Positions 7,522 through 15,145 of a stretch of DNA of 27,424 bases are shown in pieces. Positions within the stretch are counted from its first letter, which is position 1. Each line of letters starts with the position of its first letter. The position numbers were made by a program, and so were the translations under genes. The notes beneath the pieces are model-generated. The model was not told the DNA's origin. It ran no database searches and worked only from the letters and a program-made list of their open reading frames with translations. The stretch is taken from NCBI GenBank assembly GCA_009784635.1, contig WRBG01000004.1, forward strand, positions 1-27,424, read 5' to 3'. The stretch is from Bacteroidales bacterium. GTDB taxonomy: Bacteria > Bacteroidota > Bacteroidia > Bacteroidales > UBA932.

Positions 7522-8829
7522 TTATATTCCGCTAAAAGATATGTTTTCAAAAGCTAAGGAAGGAATCCTTTGGGAGGAGCAGAGGCGGGCGTCTTGGGCA
7601 ACGCCTACCAATTGCATCCACAGGTCGAGCATGTTTCCGCTGATAAGCATTTCGCTTATGGGCGCTCCCTGCTTGCCGCGCTCAATCATAAAACCTTCGA
7701 TTCCGTAAGAAAAGTCGCCGGTGGAGCTGTTGCAATTGCCGCCGTTGAATCCGGTAACCAGCACGCCGCGGTCTACTTGAGACAGCAAATCAGACAGCTT
7801 GCCTTTGCCGCCTCCCCATTCGAGGAGGGAAGGGCTTCCGATGGTAGGCGACATCTGTAGCTTGTTGGCGTGGTAGGTGTCTATAAAGTAGTGGTGGAGC
7901 GTTCCCTGTTCAAAAATAGTCCGAGATTGAGTGGCTACGCCTTCGGCATCAAAGAACCGAGCGCCGGACTGGCCGACGAGCAGGGGCCGGTCGTGCAGAC
8001 AAAGGAGGGCAGAACCGACTTGCGTCCCCGATTTGTTCATCAAGAAGGAATTGTTTTGCTGTATGGCCGGACCGCTGAGGGCGGAGAGCAGGGGAGCAAG
8101 CAATTGAGCGGCCACCATCGTGTCTACCACCATATGGTAATGGCCCGAAAGGAGTTTGCCGGGGTTTAATTTGGCCAAAGCTCGGTCCAAGGCTTTTTGG
8201 GCGCATCCTGCGGCGGGAAGCTCTTTTTTAAAGAGCGCCGCTTCGTACCACCAGCCGGCGGGACGGGCGTCTCCCAGATCGCGCAAGACAACCTCTGCGC
8301 TCAGGTTGTAGAAGGTTTGGCGATTATATCCTTCAAATCCGTTGGAATCAATCAGATAAGATTCTACATAACCATCGCTAAATTCTGTTTCCACAGATAC
8401 CATACGGGAATCGCTGCCCCAGACTTCAAGGGCGGATTCCAAAGCTATGGCGCGTTTCTCCTCGGAGCCGATGAGCGCCTGTTGGGAATCGTACTGCTGC
8501 ATATCTCCCGCTCCCTTGTAATAACGCTCCGGATGGGGCAGGCTTCTGGCCGGGTCGGGGGTTAAAAGACGGGTTTTGGCCGCAATCTCTTTGATAAATT
8601 TATGTAATTCTGTGGACTCTAATCGGTTGGTGGAATAGCTGCCGTAGCGACCTTCTACAAATAATTGCAATCCCAAGCTGCTTCCTGCCGCTTGATGTAC
8701 CTTTTCCAAGAGTCGGTTTCGTGCAGAAAAGGCGCTCTGTACGCCTCTGCCCAATTCTACACGTGCGGCCTCGCATCCCTGCTTTAAAGCAAATTCCAGC
8801 GCATTCCGGGCAATATCAAGATGCATCAT
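7522..8829 (-). CDS. pmbA: TldD/PmbA-family protein, PmbA (TldE) subunit
   Basis: 435 residues, no signal peptide, so cytoplasmic. It has the PmbA/TldE layout: an N-terminal domain (AARVELGRGVQSAFSARNRLLEKVHQAAG), a central domain, and a C-terminal region with TGFNGGNCNSSTGDFSYGIEG and ISGNMLDLW. It lacks the HExxxH metal motif found in the TldD partner, as expected of this non-catalytic subunit. In known cases TldD and TldE form a heterodimeric peptidase that trims unfolded or modified peptides. Its ATG overlaps the tldD stop by one base (TAATG), implying translational coupling and equal amounts of the two proteins. The gene opens with two ATG codons in a row, so the true start could be one residue later. 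Confidence 0.9.
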   Translation of the reverse strand: MMHLDIARNALEFALKQGCEAARVELGRGVQSAFSARNRLLEKVHQAAGSSLGLQLFVEGRYGSYSTNRLESTELHKFIKEIAAKTRLLTPDPARSLPHPERYYKGAGDMQQYDSQQALIGSEEKRAIALESALEVWGSDSRMVSVETEFSDGYVESYLIDSNGFEGYNRQTFYNLSAEVVLRDLGDARPAGWWYEAALFKKELPAAGCAQKALDRALAKLNPGKLLSGHYHMVVDTMVAAQLLAPLLSALSGPAIQQNNSFLMNKSGTQVGSALLCLHDRPLLVGQSGARFFDAEGVATQSRTIFEQGTLHHYFIDTYHANKLQMSPTIGSPSLLEWGGGKGKLSDLLSQVDRGVLVTGFNGGNCNSSTGDFSYGIEGFMIERGKQGAPISEMLISGNMLDLWMQLVGVAQDARLCSSQRIPSLAFENISFSGI

Positions 8830-10226
8830 TAATGGGTTCCTCCTACCGTTAATTTCTTAATCAACACGCTGGGCATACCGCAGGAAACCGGACAGGTTTG
8901 TCCTTTGCCGCAGGTCCAAGTACCGTTGTCCATGCGTCCGTTGTTGGCTACTAAGCTTATATCGGCAAGGGCTTGGGGACCGTTGCCAATGATGTTTATG
9001 TCTTTAACAGGTTGGGTCAGCCTGCCGTTTTCTATCAGATAACCCGATTTTACATAAAAAGTAAAATCCCCTTCTCCGATTTGTACCTGTCCGTTGGAGA
9101 AGTTTTCTACAAATACGCCCCGCTTGACTTGGGCAATCAAATCGGCTTCGGAAGCTGTTCCGTTTTCCATATAGGTAGCCCGCATACGGGGTATGGGCAT
9201 ATGGCGAAACGACTCCCTGCGGCCATTGCCTGTTGGAGCGGTTTTATAAAAATCGGCGCTCATCCGGTCGTGCAGATAGCTGTTCAACACTCCGTCTTTT
9301 ACCATATAAGTCTTTTGACCCGCCACGCCCTCGTCGTCCATGTTTACGGCGCCGCGGCTGTGGGACAGGGTTCCGTCGTCTGCCACATTAATGCTTGGAT
9401 GGCATATTTGTTTGTGCAACTTGTCCGAAAAAATAGAAACATTCTTACGGTTAAAATCGGCTTCAAAGGCGTGGCCAATGGCTTCGTGCAGCAGGATTCC
9501 GGAGCCTCCGGCGCCCATGACCACCGGCATTTCTCCCCCTTTGGGCTGTATGGCGTCAAACAGGAAGGCGGTTCGGCCCACGACTTCCCGAGCCAGCGCA
9601 CCCACGAGTTCGGCTTGCAAAAATTCGGCCCCCATACGAAACGAGCGCGAGGCGGTGGCGTTTTCTGTGCGTCCTTGGTGCTGCATGATACAGGTTACGG
9701 AAAGGGCGCACATAGGGCGCATATCGCCGCAAAGTTCTCCCAAAGAGTTGAAGAATAAAATATGATTGGTGGCATGAGCCAATCGGGCCATCACTTTAAT
9801 TACACGGGTATCGGCTGCATAAATCATTTGGTTTAAATCTTGAAGCCAAGGAATTTGCTGCTCTGTGGGGTAATCGTCCCAAGGCAATGCCATGGGGTAA
9901 TATTGCGGGAGGGATAAAACGCGGGGGCTAACGGCGATTGTTTTTGGTTCGTGAGATACAATGGCCGCAGCGGTGCGGGCTGCCTGTTCCATTTCGGGCC
10001 ATGCGACCCGCTCGGTATAGGCATAGCCCGACTGTTCTCCAAACAATACGCGCACGCCCATGCCGTAATCCACATGGGCGCCGGCTTGACTGACCGTGCC
10101 ATCTCGGAGGCTAAGTTCGTGAAACGAGCTGTGTTCAAAGAACAAATCGGCATAACTTCCACCTTGGGAAAGGGCTGTTTGTATGAGTCGTTGCAACACC
10201 GGAAGATCTACTTCAAAATGTCGCAT
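8829..10226 (-). CDS. tldD: TldD metallopeptidase subunit
   Basis: 465 residues from this ATG, cytoplasmic. The metal site HEAIGH is at 247-252 within LLHEAIGHAFEADF, and the expected third ligand is Cys439 in TWTCGKGQTC, both hallmarks of catalytic TldD. The N-terminus (GGSYADLFFEHSSFHE, then GMGVRVLFGEQSGYAYTE) matches the family. An in-frame TTG at 10250 would add eight residues. I chose the ATG at 10226 because TTG starts are uncommon here and the extra residues add nothing conserved. The stop overlaps the pmbA start by one base. TldD/TldE complexes process peptides, including some ribosomally made antibiotics. No precursor peptide or modifying enzyme is visible here, so a housekeeping peptidase role is more likely. 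A poor -7 match (TACATTCG, 10275-10282, minus) may be its promoter. Confidence 0.9.
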   Translation of the reverse strand: MRHFEVDLPVLQRLIQTALSQGGSYADLFFEHSSFHELSLRDGTVSQAGAHVDYGMGVRVLFGEQSGYAYTERVAWPEMEQAARTAAAIVSHEPKTIAVSPRVLSLPQYYPMALPWDDYPTEQQIPWLQDLNQMIYAADTRVIKVMARLAHATNHILFFNSLGELCGDMRPMCALSVTCIMQHQGRTENATASRSFRMGAEFLQAELVGALAREVVGRTAFLFDAIQPKGGEMPVVMGAGGSGILLHEAIGHAFEADFNRKNVSIFSDKLHKQICHPSINVADDGTLSHSRGAVNMDDEGVAGQKTYMVKDGVLNSYLHDRMSADFYKTAPTGNGRRESFRHMPIPRMRATYMENGTASEADLIAQVKRGVFVENFSNGQVQIGEGDFTFYVKSGYLIENGRLTQPVKDINIIGNGPQALADISLVANNGRMDNGTWTCGKGQTCPVSCGMPSVLIKKLTVGGTH

Positions 10227-10267
10227 AAAGTGGTCTGTTGGGTTTTTCAATGAAATGACGTTATAAA

Positions 10268-10302
10268 ATTGCTGCGAATGTAGGTATTTATTAGTAATTT
10301 TG
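10268..10302 (+). promoter_or_regulatory. Promoter of the M28 peptidase gene
   Basis: TAATTTTG (10295-10302) is a perfect -7 match, with ATTG (10268-10271) 23 bases upstream as a weak -33 box. Transcription would start near 10309. That places the upstream in-frame TTG at 10300 before the transcript begins and supports the ATG at 10327 as the real start, with a short leader of about 18 bases. Confidence 0.5.
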
Positions 10303-10326
10303 CATCATCAGATAATTACAAAACCT

Positions 10327-11931
10327 ATGAAGAAACTAATTTTTATGGCTTTGCTGGCGGTAGGACTGCCGGTAGTCGCACAAACTTATGCCCCCCTAAA
10401 GGGTATGAATGATGAAACCCTGTTCCGTACCATTACCCGCGAATTGTCGGACGACAGTTTTGGAGGGAGAAAGCCGCTGACGCCTTACGAGGCGCCCACC
10501 TTGGATTATATTGCCAACAGGTTTAAAGAGGTTGGATTAGAGCCGGCGGCGGGAGGCAGCTACCTGCAAAAAGTGCCTTTATTGGAGGTAAGGACGCACG
10601 TGAAAAATAACGAAGTGGTAGTGAGCGGGAACAGGGGAACGGTAAGGATGCGCTACTGGGACGACGTGGTGATTTGGACATTGCGTGCAGAGGAGAAGTT
10701 AAAGGTGGATGAGGCTGATTTTGTCTTTGTGGGCTTTGGGATTCGTGCGCCGGAGTATGGATGGGACGACTACGCGGGCGTTGACGTAAAAGGAAAAGTG
10801 GTGGTGATGTTGGTAAACGACCCGGGATTTTATGACGATAATTTGTTTAGAGGCAAGAATATGACCTATTACGGAAGATGGACTTACAAGTTTGAAGAGG
10901 CAGGAAAGCAGGGAGCGGCGGCAGCCCTCATTATCCACGATACCGAGCCTGCTTCCTACGGCTGGAGCGTAGTCCAAAATTCGCGTGCCACTTCCAGCCT
11001 TACCCTTTATTCTCAAGAAGAAAACAAGAAGTTAATCCCCTTTCAAGGCTGGATAACAGGAGCATCTGCCCAAAAATTGTTTGACGCGGCGGGCGTATCC
11101 TTAGAAGAATCGGTGGCAGCCGCCAAAAAGAAAGGATTCAAAAGTTTCCCGCTTGGGCTAAGGACTACAATAGAGTCGGTCAATGACGTTTCGTTTGGCG
11201 AATCGGCCAACGTGGCCGCCGTTCTTCCCGGAACATCGCTTAAAGATGAGTACATTATCTATACCGCACATTGGGACCACTTGGGTATTGGACAACCGGT
11301 GGCGGGCGACAGCATCTACAACGGAGCCAGCGACAATGCCACGGGCGTTGCGGCTTTGGTGATGATGGGCAGGCGCTTTAACGAACTGTCCGAACGTCCC
11401 AAACGCTCCATCCTCTTTTTGGCGGTTACTGCTGAGGAATCGGGGCTACTCGGCTCGGAATATTATGCTAAAAATCCGCTTTTCCCCTTGGATAAGACAG
11501 TGATATGCCTCAACATTGACAGTTTTGGCGATAATATGCGCACTTCGGACGTCATCCTGTCTGCGGCCGGACAATCGGAAACCGACCGCTACGTAATTGA
11601 TGCGGCGGCGGCTCAAGGGCGGAACGTAGTCTTTTCCAACTACGACCCCGCCGGAGGGTATTACCGGTCCGACCACTTTCCCTTTGCCAAAGTGGGCGTC
11701 CCCGTAGCGTTGGCAAAAGGGGGAAGTAACTACCTTGACCCTCAAGCAGCTCAAGCGCACAGAGCTAAATACTACGGCGCAAGCACCTACCACCAGCCCT
11801 CTGACGAATATCATGAATGGTGGAATGTATCGGGTTCGCTCGAAGATATTTACCTCTACTACGCCATCGGTCTCCGCCTTGCCAACGACGGCTATTTTCC
11901 CAAGTGGTACGATGGAAAGGGGCATAAGTAG
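10327..11931 (+). CDS. Secreted M28-family zinc aminopeptidase with PA domain
   Basis: 534 residues. Signal peptide about 1-19 (MKKLIFMALLAVGLPVVAQ). Residues about 125-250 form a protease-associated (PA) insert, and the M28 catalytic domain is about 295-515. The five zinc ligands and catalytic base can be placed: His315 (TAHWDHLG), Asp336 (NGASDNATG), Glu371 with base Glu370 (TAEESGLLGS), Asp398 (NIDSFGD) and His489 (STYHQPSDEY). Members remove N-terminal residues from peptides using two zinc ions. The ATG at 10327 is chosen because a consensus -7 box lies at 10295-10302 and the signal peptide begins exactly here. The next gene starts 20 bases before this one ends, so the two are co-transcribed. 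Confidence 0.93.
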   Translation: MKKLIFMALLAVGLPVVAQTYAPLKGMNDETLFRTITRELSDDSFGGRKPLTPYEAPTLDYIANRFKEVGLEPAAGGSYLQKVPLLEVRTHVKNNEVVVSGNRGTVRMRYWDDVVIWTLRAEEKLKVDEADFVFVGFGIRAPEYGWDDYAGVDVKGKVVVMLVNDPGFYDDNLFRGKNMTYYGRWTYKFEEAGKQGAAAALIIHDTEPASYGWSVVQNSRATSSLTLYSQEENKKLIPFQGWITGASAQKLFDAAGVSLEESVAAAKKKGFKSFPLGLRTTIESVNDVSFGESANVAAVLPGTSLKDEYIIYTAHWDHLGIGQPVAGDSIYNGASDNATGVAALVMMGRRFNELSERPKRSILFLAVTAEESGLLGSEYYAKNPLFPLDKTVICLNIDSFGDNMRTSDVILSAAGQSETDRYVIDAAAAQGRNVVFSNYDPAGGYYRSDHFPFAKVGVPVALAKGGSNYLDPQAAQAHRAKYYGASTYHQPSDEYHEWWNVSGSLEDIYLYYAIGLRLANDGYFPKWYDGKGHK

Positions 11932-13048
11932 TATTTTATACCTTATCGTTCTTTGGCTGTTTACCCCCTGTTCTGTTGGGGCGCAAAGCCATCTCCACGC
12001 TTCGCTGCTTACTGCTCCCGTTTTGTCCCCGGTCGATAGCAACAGATTATCCTTGAGGGTGGATATGTCCGGATTTTTTAAGAATAACGAGTATTTCAGT
12101 CCGGTGGCCGTGGGGCAGACCCTCCCCGGCACGGCGTCCATTTACGCCTTGGGCTATCAAGTCTCCGACTTGTTCAAAGCCGAGTTGGGCGCCTACTTCG
12201 TCAAATATTCCGGACGCGACCCATTAGAAGATTTACAGGCTTTTATACGGCTTCAATATTCCATTACCCCTTACCTCCACATGGTATTGGGGGATTTGTA
12301 CGGTGGCGTAAACCACAGGCTTATCGAACCCATCTACCAATGGGAGCGGCACTTTACGGCCAATCCCGAAAGCGGTTTTCAAATGGTGCTGCACACCGAC
12401 CGTTGGTTTGCCGACCTGTGGGTGAATTGGCACCACTTTATTAAACGCGGAGATTCTGAGCTTGAAGCTCTTACTTTTGGCACATCGGTTTTGGGGCGGC
12501 TTACCGGAGGCGATAGCCGTATCAGCCTAAGCCTTCCCCTGCAATTGCTTATCCACCATCAAGGCGGGCAAATCAATACTTCTAACGAACCCATGGTTAT
12601 GCTTAGTAATATAGCTACGGGTCTGTGTTCGCGTTTGGATATGAGTCATGGATGGGTCAAGTCGGTGGGCTTGGACGTGTATGTTGCCGGCTATTGGAGT
12701 CGGTACAGCAACGAGGCGTTTCGGCCTTACGACGAGGGATGGGGCGTATATCCGATGTTGTCTGTAGACGCATCGCCGCTTAGGTTTATGGCGGGATATT
12801 GGTACGCCCATAAATTTTATGCTTTTGAGGGTGAACCGCTTTTTGGCTCGTTTAATCCTTTCCGTCCGGAGCATCAATTACGCAAACGCAATCTGTTGAC
12901 TTGTAAATTTATTTTTGAAAAACATCTATTCAAAGGCGTGGCTGTGGGCGCGCAAATGGAAACCTACAGCGACTTGAATCGCGGCAAAATAGACTACAGT
13001 TTTGGCGTACATTTAAGATTTCATCGACTGTTTACATTGATGGAATAA
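11912..13048 (+). CDS. Exported hypothetical protein, outer-membrane-like
   Basis: 378 residues, not assigned to a family. The start at 11912 gives a clear signal peptide (MERGISSILYLIVLWLFTPCSVGAQ) and overlaps the M28 gene by 20 bases. The frame is open back to 11735, but that upstream part has no signal peptide and is antisense-like composition inside the M28 gene. The mature part alternates aromatic and polar residues (FKAELGAYFVKYSG, WFADLWVNWHHF, RFMAGYWYAHKFYAF) and ends in FGVHLRFHRLFTLME, as expected of a beta-barrel outer membrane protein. Translational coupling to the exported aminopeptidase suggests a related task, such as peptide passage or surface anchoring, but that is inference. 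Confidence 0.75.
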   Translation: MERGISSILYLIVLWLFTPCSVGAQSHLHASLLTAPVLSPVDSNRLSLRVDMSGFFKNNEYFSPVAVGQTLPGTASIYALGYQVSDLFKAELGAYFVKYSGRDPLEDLQAFIRLQYSITPYLHMVLGDLYGGVNHRLIEPIYQWERHFTANPESGFQMVLHTDRWFADLWVNWHHFIKRGDSELEALTFGTSVLGRLTGGDSRISLSLPLQLLIHHQGGQINTSNEPMVMLSNIATGLCSRLDMSHGWVKSVGLDVYVAGYWSRYSNEAFRPYDEGWGVYPMLSVDASPLRFMAGYWYAHKFYAFEGEPLFGSFNPFRPEHQLRKRNLLTCKFIFEKHLFKGVAVGAQMETYSDLNRGKIDYSFGVHLRFHRLFTLME

Positions 13049-13129
13049 AAAATATTTTTTTGCCCCTCCATGCAACATTTGGCCCTTGAATTGCGTCTTG
13101 TATAGAGAGTATCATTTTTTGTACAGATT

Positions 13130-13609
13130 ATGAAAAAAATATGTTTATTATTGATAGCCATGCCTATGCTTGGCTTGACGCCCTATCCCCCCGATTACGG
13201 AGTTTATATGCCGGTATTTATGAGTCGGGAGACTTTGGAACATTCGGTAAGGTATTTGGCCGGAGGGCAGGCCATGGTTCAAACGGGAAAAATCTATTAC
13301 CGAGATTCTTATATTTATGTGAATGAGCGATATAAAGGAGTACACATCATCAACAACACCAATCCCGCCCATCCGGTCAATGAAGGCTTTATTTTGGCGC
13401 CCGGATGTATTGACATGGCTGTAAAAGGGAATATCCTTTATTTGGACAATGCGGTAGACTTGGTAAGTTTTGACTTGGAAAGCAGGCAGGTAACCCACCG
13501 CATCCGAGATGTTTTTCCGGAGCCTTTACCTCCGGATGATTTTAGTTATTACAGATTTAACCGTCCACAAGGGTATATATTGGTGGAATGGAAAAAGTAC
13601 AACCAATAA
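13130..13609 (+). CDS. Exported LVIVD-family protein (N-terminal-half type)
   Basis: 159 residues with a short signal peptide (MKKICLLLIAMPMLG). The body carries phrases familiar from Bacteroidetes LVIVD-repeat proteins: GKIYYRDSYIYVNERYKGVH, then INNTNPAHPVNEGF, CIDMAVKGNILYLDNAVDLV and RDVFPEP. LVIVD repeats are predicted beta-propeller blades of unknown function. The following gene carries the remaining blades. As I recall, many relatives have both parts in one polypeptide of about 400 residues; here they are separate frames. The protein ends just after the DVFPEP segment with a short tail. An 81-base AT-rich gap separates it from the upstream barrel-like gene, with no clear promoter seen. 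Confidence 0.72.
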   Translation: MKKICLLLIAMPMLGLTPYPPDYGVYMPVFMSRETLEHSVRYLAGGQAMVQTGKIYYRDSYIYVNERYKGVHIINNTNPAHPVNEGFILAPGCIDMAVKGNILYLDNAVDLVSFDLESRQVTHRIRDVFPEPLPPDDFSYYRFNRPQGYILVEWKKYNQ

Positions 13610-13620
13610 CCGGTCAAGCC

Positions 13621-14382
13621 ATGAAAAATATCTTGAACTTTGTAGTTATTGCGCTCTTGCTTGGCTCTTGTATGAAAGACGGCTCCGGCGATTCGGGTGC
13701 ATCTGCCGGTAAAGGCGGGTCCATGGCGCGTTTTGCCGTCAAAGGCGATATACTTTATACGGTCTCCACCTCTACCTTAAAACTTTTTAGTATCGAAGAC
13801 GCCGCAAATCCCAAATATCACCCCGAAAGAGATGTACCTGTGGGCTTTGACATCGAAACTATATTTCCGATGGATTCCTTGTTGTTTATTGGCGCCCGAA
13901 GCGGCATGTATATATATGACATCAGCGAACCTCGCTTTCCGGTGCTTCTGTCTCAAGTTAGCCACCTCAGAAGTTGCGACCCTGTGGTGGCTCAAGGCAA
14001 TTACGCCTATGTCACCCTCAATACCAACGCTTCCTTTTGCGGGGCAGTTGCCAATAATGTGCTGAACATCTACGACATTAGCAATATAACCATGCCGGTG
14101 CTCAAAAAAACGCAAGCCATGATTGGCCCCCAAGGTCTAAGCGTTGATGGCGACAAACTCTTTGTTTGCGACCGGGGGCTAAAGGTGTTCGATATTTCAG
14201 ACCCGCTAAATATCAAACAAATAGATGACCTTGGCGAGATAGACGAGGTAGATATCCGCGGGGCATATGATGTGATACCTGTGGACGGGCTACTGATATT
14301 GGTAGCACAGGAAGGTCTGTTCCAGTTTGATTATACCGGCGACAGGTTGAAATTTGTGAGCAAAATAGAGATAAAGCGATGA
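13621..14382 (+). CDS. LVIVD-repeat lipoprotein
   Basis: 253 residues. Lipoprotein signal with lipobox LLLGSC (Cys17), then a flexible Gly/Ser linker to about 33. The remainder is LVIVD propeller repeats: GGSMARFAVKGDILYTVS, IETIFPMDSLLFIGARSGMY, YIYDISEPRFPVLLSQVSH, CDPVVAQGNYAYVTL and LSVDGDKLFVCDRGLKVFDI. The ATG at 13621 is preferred over one at 13588 because it directly begins the lipoprotein signal. It follows the previous LVIVD gene by 11 bases and its stop overlaps the next start (ATGA). The set appears to form one transcription unit making an envelope complex of two propeller halves and a barrel-like protein; the complex is inference. Biochemical function is not known. Confidence 0.8.
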   Translation: MKNILNFVVIALLLGSCMKDGSGDSGASAGKGGSMARFAVKGDILYTVSTSTLKLFSIEDAANPKYHPERDVPVGFDIETIFPMDSLLFIGARSGMYIYDISEPRFPVLLSQVSHLRSCDPVVAQGNYAYVTLNTNASFCGAVANNVLNIYDISNITMPVLKKTQAMIGPQGLSVDGDKLFVCDRGLKVFDISDPLNIKQIDDLGEIDEVDIRGAYDVIPVDGLLILVAQEGLFQFDYTGDRLKFVSKIEIKR

Positions 14383-15083
14383 GTATCACGAGAAAAATTG
14401 TGTGTGTATTCATATGGGCAGCCTGTTTTGCGGGACTGCAAGCACATGCCCAAAGTCCTGCCGAGGACAAGTCCGGTAAGAAATATACAGTAGCCATACA
14501 GCCCTTGCAGCTATTAAAAAACAGCCTAAGGATAGATGTTGAAATGCGTATAAACGATGGCCCGGGCTGGTTGCAATTTGGGCCGGCAGTGTATTATTAC
14601 CCAAAGACCAACGAGCCGGATTACTACTACATAGGAAAACATTATCATTACACGTGGTATCACCGTATACACCTGTCCGAGCCTTGTTCGGGCATGTTTG
14701 GAGGCGGCTTGGACGTGAACTACAAGTGGTTTCTTGACCCCAAAAGGTCGGTCTACCTTTTAGGCGGCCTGTCTTTTGCCCATTTTAACATTAGGTATTG
14801 GGGATGGGCTTGGAGCGATTATTACCAAAACGAACTCCTGTACCACGAATACCTGCCGGACTACCGTCGCCAGCATATTAACCGGACGGGCATCAATTGG
14901 TTGTTTGGTTTTCAACCCCCTTCGCGCCACGCTTTTCTTTTTGATATGTTCGTGGGATTTTCTTACCGTCATTCCTTTTCGGACAAGAATAAGCCCTCTT
15001 TTGATACGAATATGTTCTCCTACGGATTTACCGGCCCTGTTTTTGTTACAGGTGTGCGGTTCGGAATCGGAATAAAAGATTGA
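14379..15083 (+). CDS. Exported hypothetical protein, small beta-barrel-like
   Basis: 234 residues, family not recognised. Signal peptide about 1-24 (ending LQAHA). The mature protein is rich in Tyr, Trp, Phe and His with alternating patterns (LQFGPAVYYYP, GGGLDVNYKWFLDP, FDMFVGFSYRHSF) and ends GVRFGIGIKD, consistent with an eight-stranded outer-membrane barrel. Its start overlaps the stop of the LVIVD lipoprotein gene by four bases, so it is translationally coupled to it. Link to the LVIVD proteins is inferred from coupling only. Confidence 0.7.
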   Translation: MSITRKIVCVFIWAACFAGLQAHAQSPAEDKSGKKYTVAIQPLQLLKNSLRIDVEMRINDGPGWLQFGPAVYYYPKTNEPDYYYIGKHYHYTWYHRIHLSEPCSGMFGGGLDVNYKWFLDPKRSVYLLGGLSFAHFNIRYWGWAWSDYYQNELLYHEYLPDYRRQHINRTGINWLFGFQPPSRHAFLFDMFVGFSYRHSFSDKNKPSFDTNMFSYGFTGPVFVTGVRFGIGIKD

Positions 15084-15113
15084 AAACGGGGCCTTCGATT
15101 TAGGAAAAAATCC

Positions 15114-15121
15114 TACCTTTG
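15114..15121 (+). promoter_or_regulatory. -7 box of the cation/proton antiporter gene
   Basis: TACCTTTG is a perfect -7 match, with no good -33 box at the usual distance. The start site would be near 15128, about 18 bases before the ATG at 15146. It rules out an in-frame TTG at 15119, which lies inside the box. Confidence 0.45.
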
Positions 15122-15145
15122 CGCCTTGTAAGAATAAAGTTGATT

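Noticed and set aside
7522..10226. TldD/PmbA as part of a modified-peptide (RiPP) cluster
   Set aside because: No precursor peptide, radical SAM or cyclodehydratase gene lies nearby. The neighbour is NhaC, so a housekeeping role is more likely.
10227..10250. TTG start giving eight extra residues on TldD
   Set aside because: The extra residues are not family-like and TTG starts are uncommon in this group. Not strictly excluded.
10300..10326. TTG start giving nine extra residues on the M28 peptidase
   Set aside because: It overlaps the -7 promoter box, so it would lie outside the transcript. The ATG at 10327 opens directly into the signal peptide.
11735..11911. Upstream extension of the barrel-like protein by 59 codons
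   Set aside because: It lies in another frame of the M28 catalytic domain and would bury the clear signal peptide that starts at 11912.
15119..15145. TTG start giving nine extra residues on the antiporter
   Set aside because: The TTG is part of the -7 box at 15114-15121. The ATG at 15146 fits the family's start.
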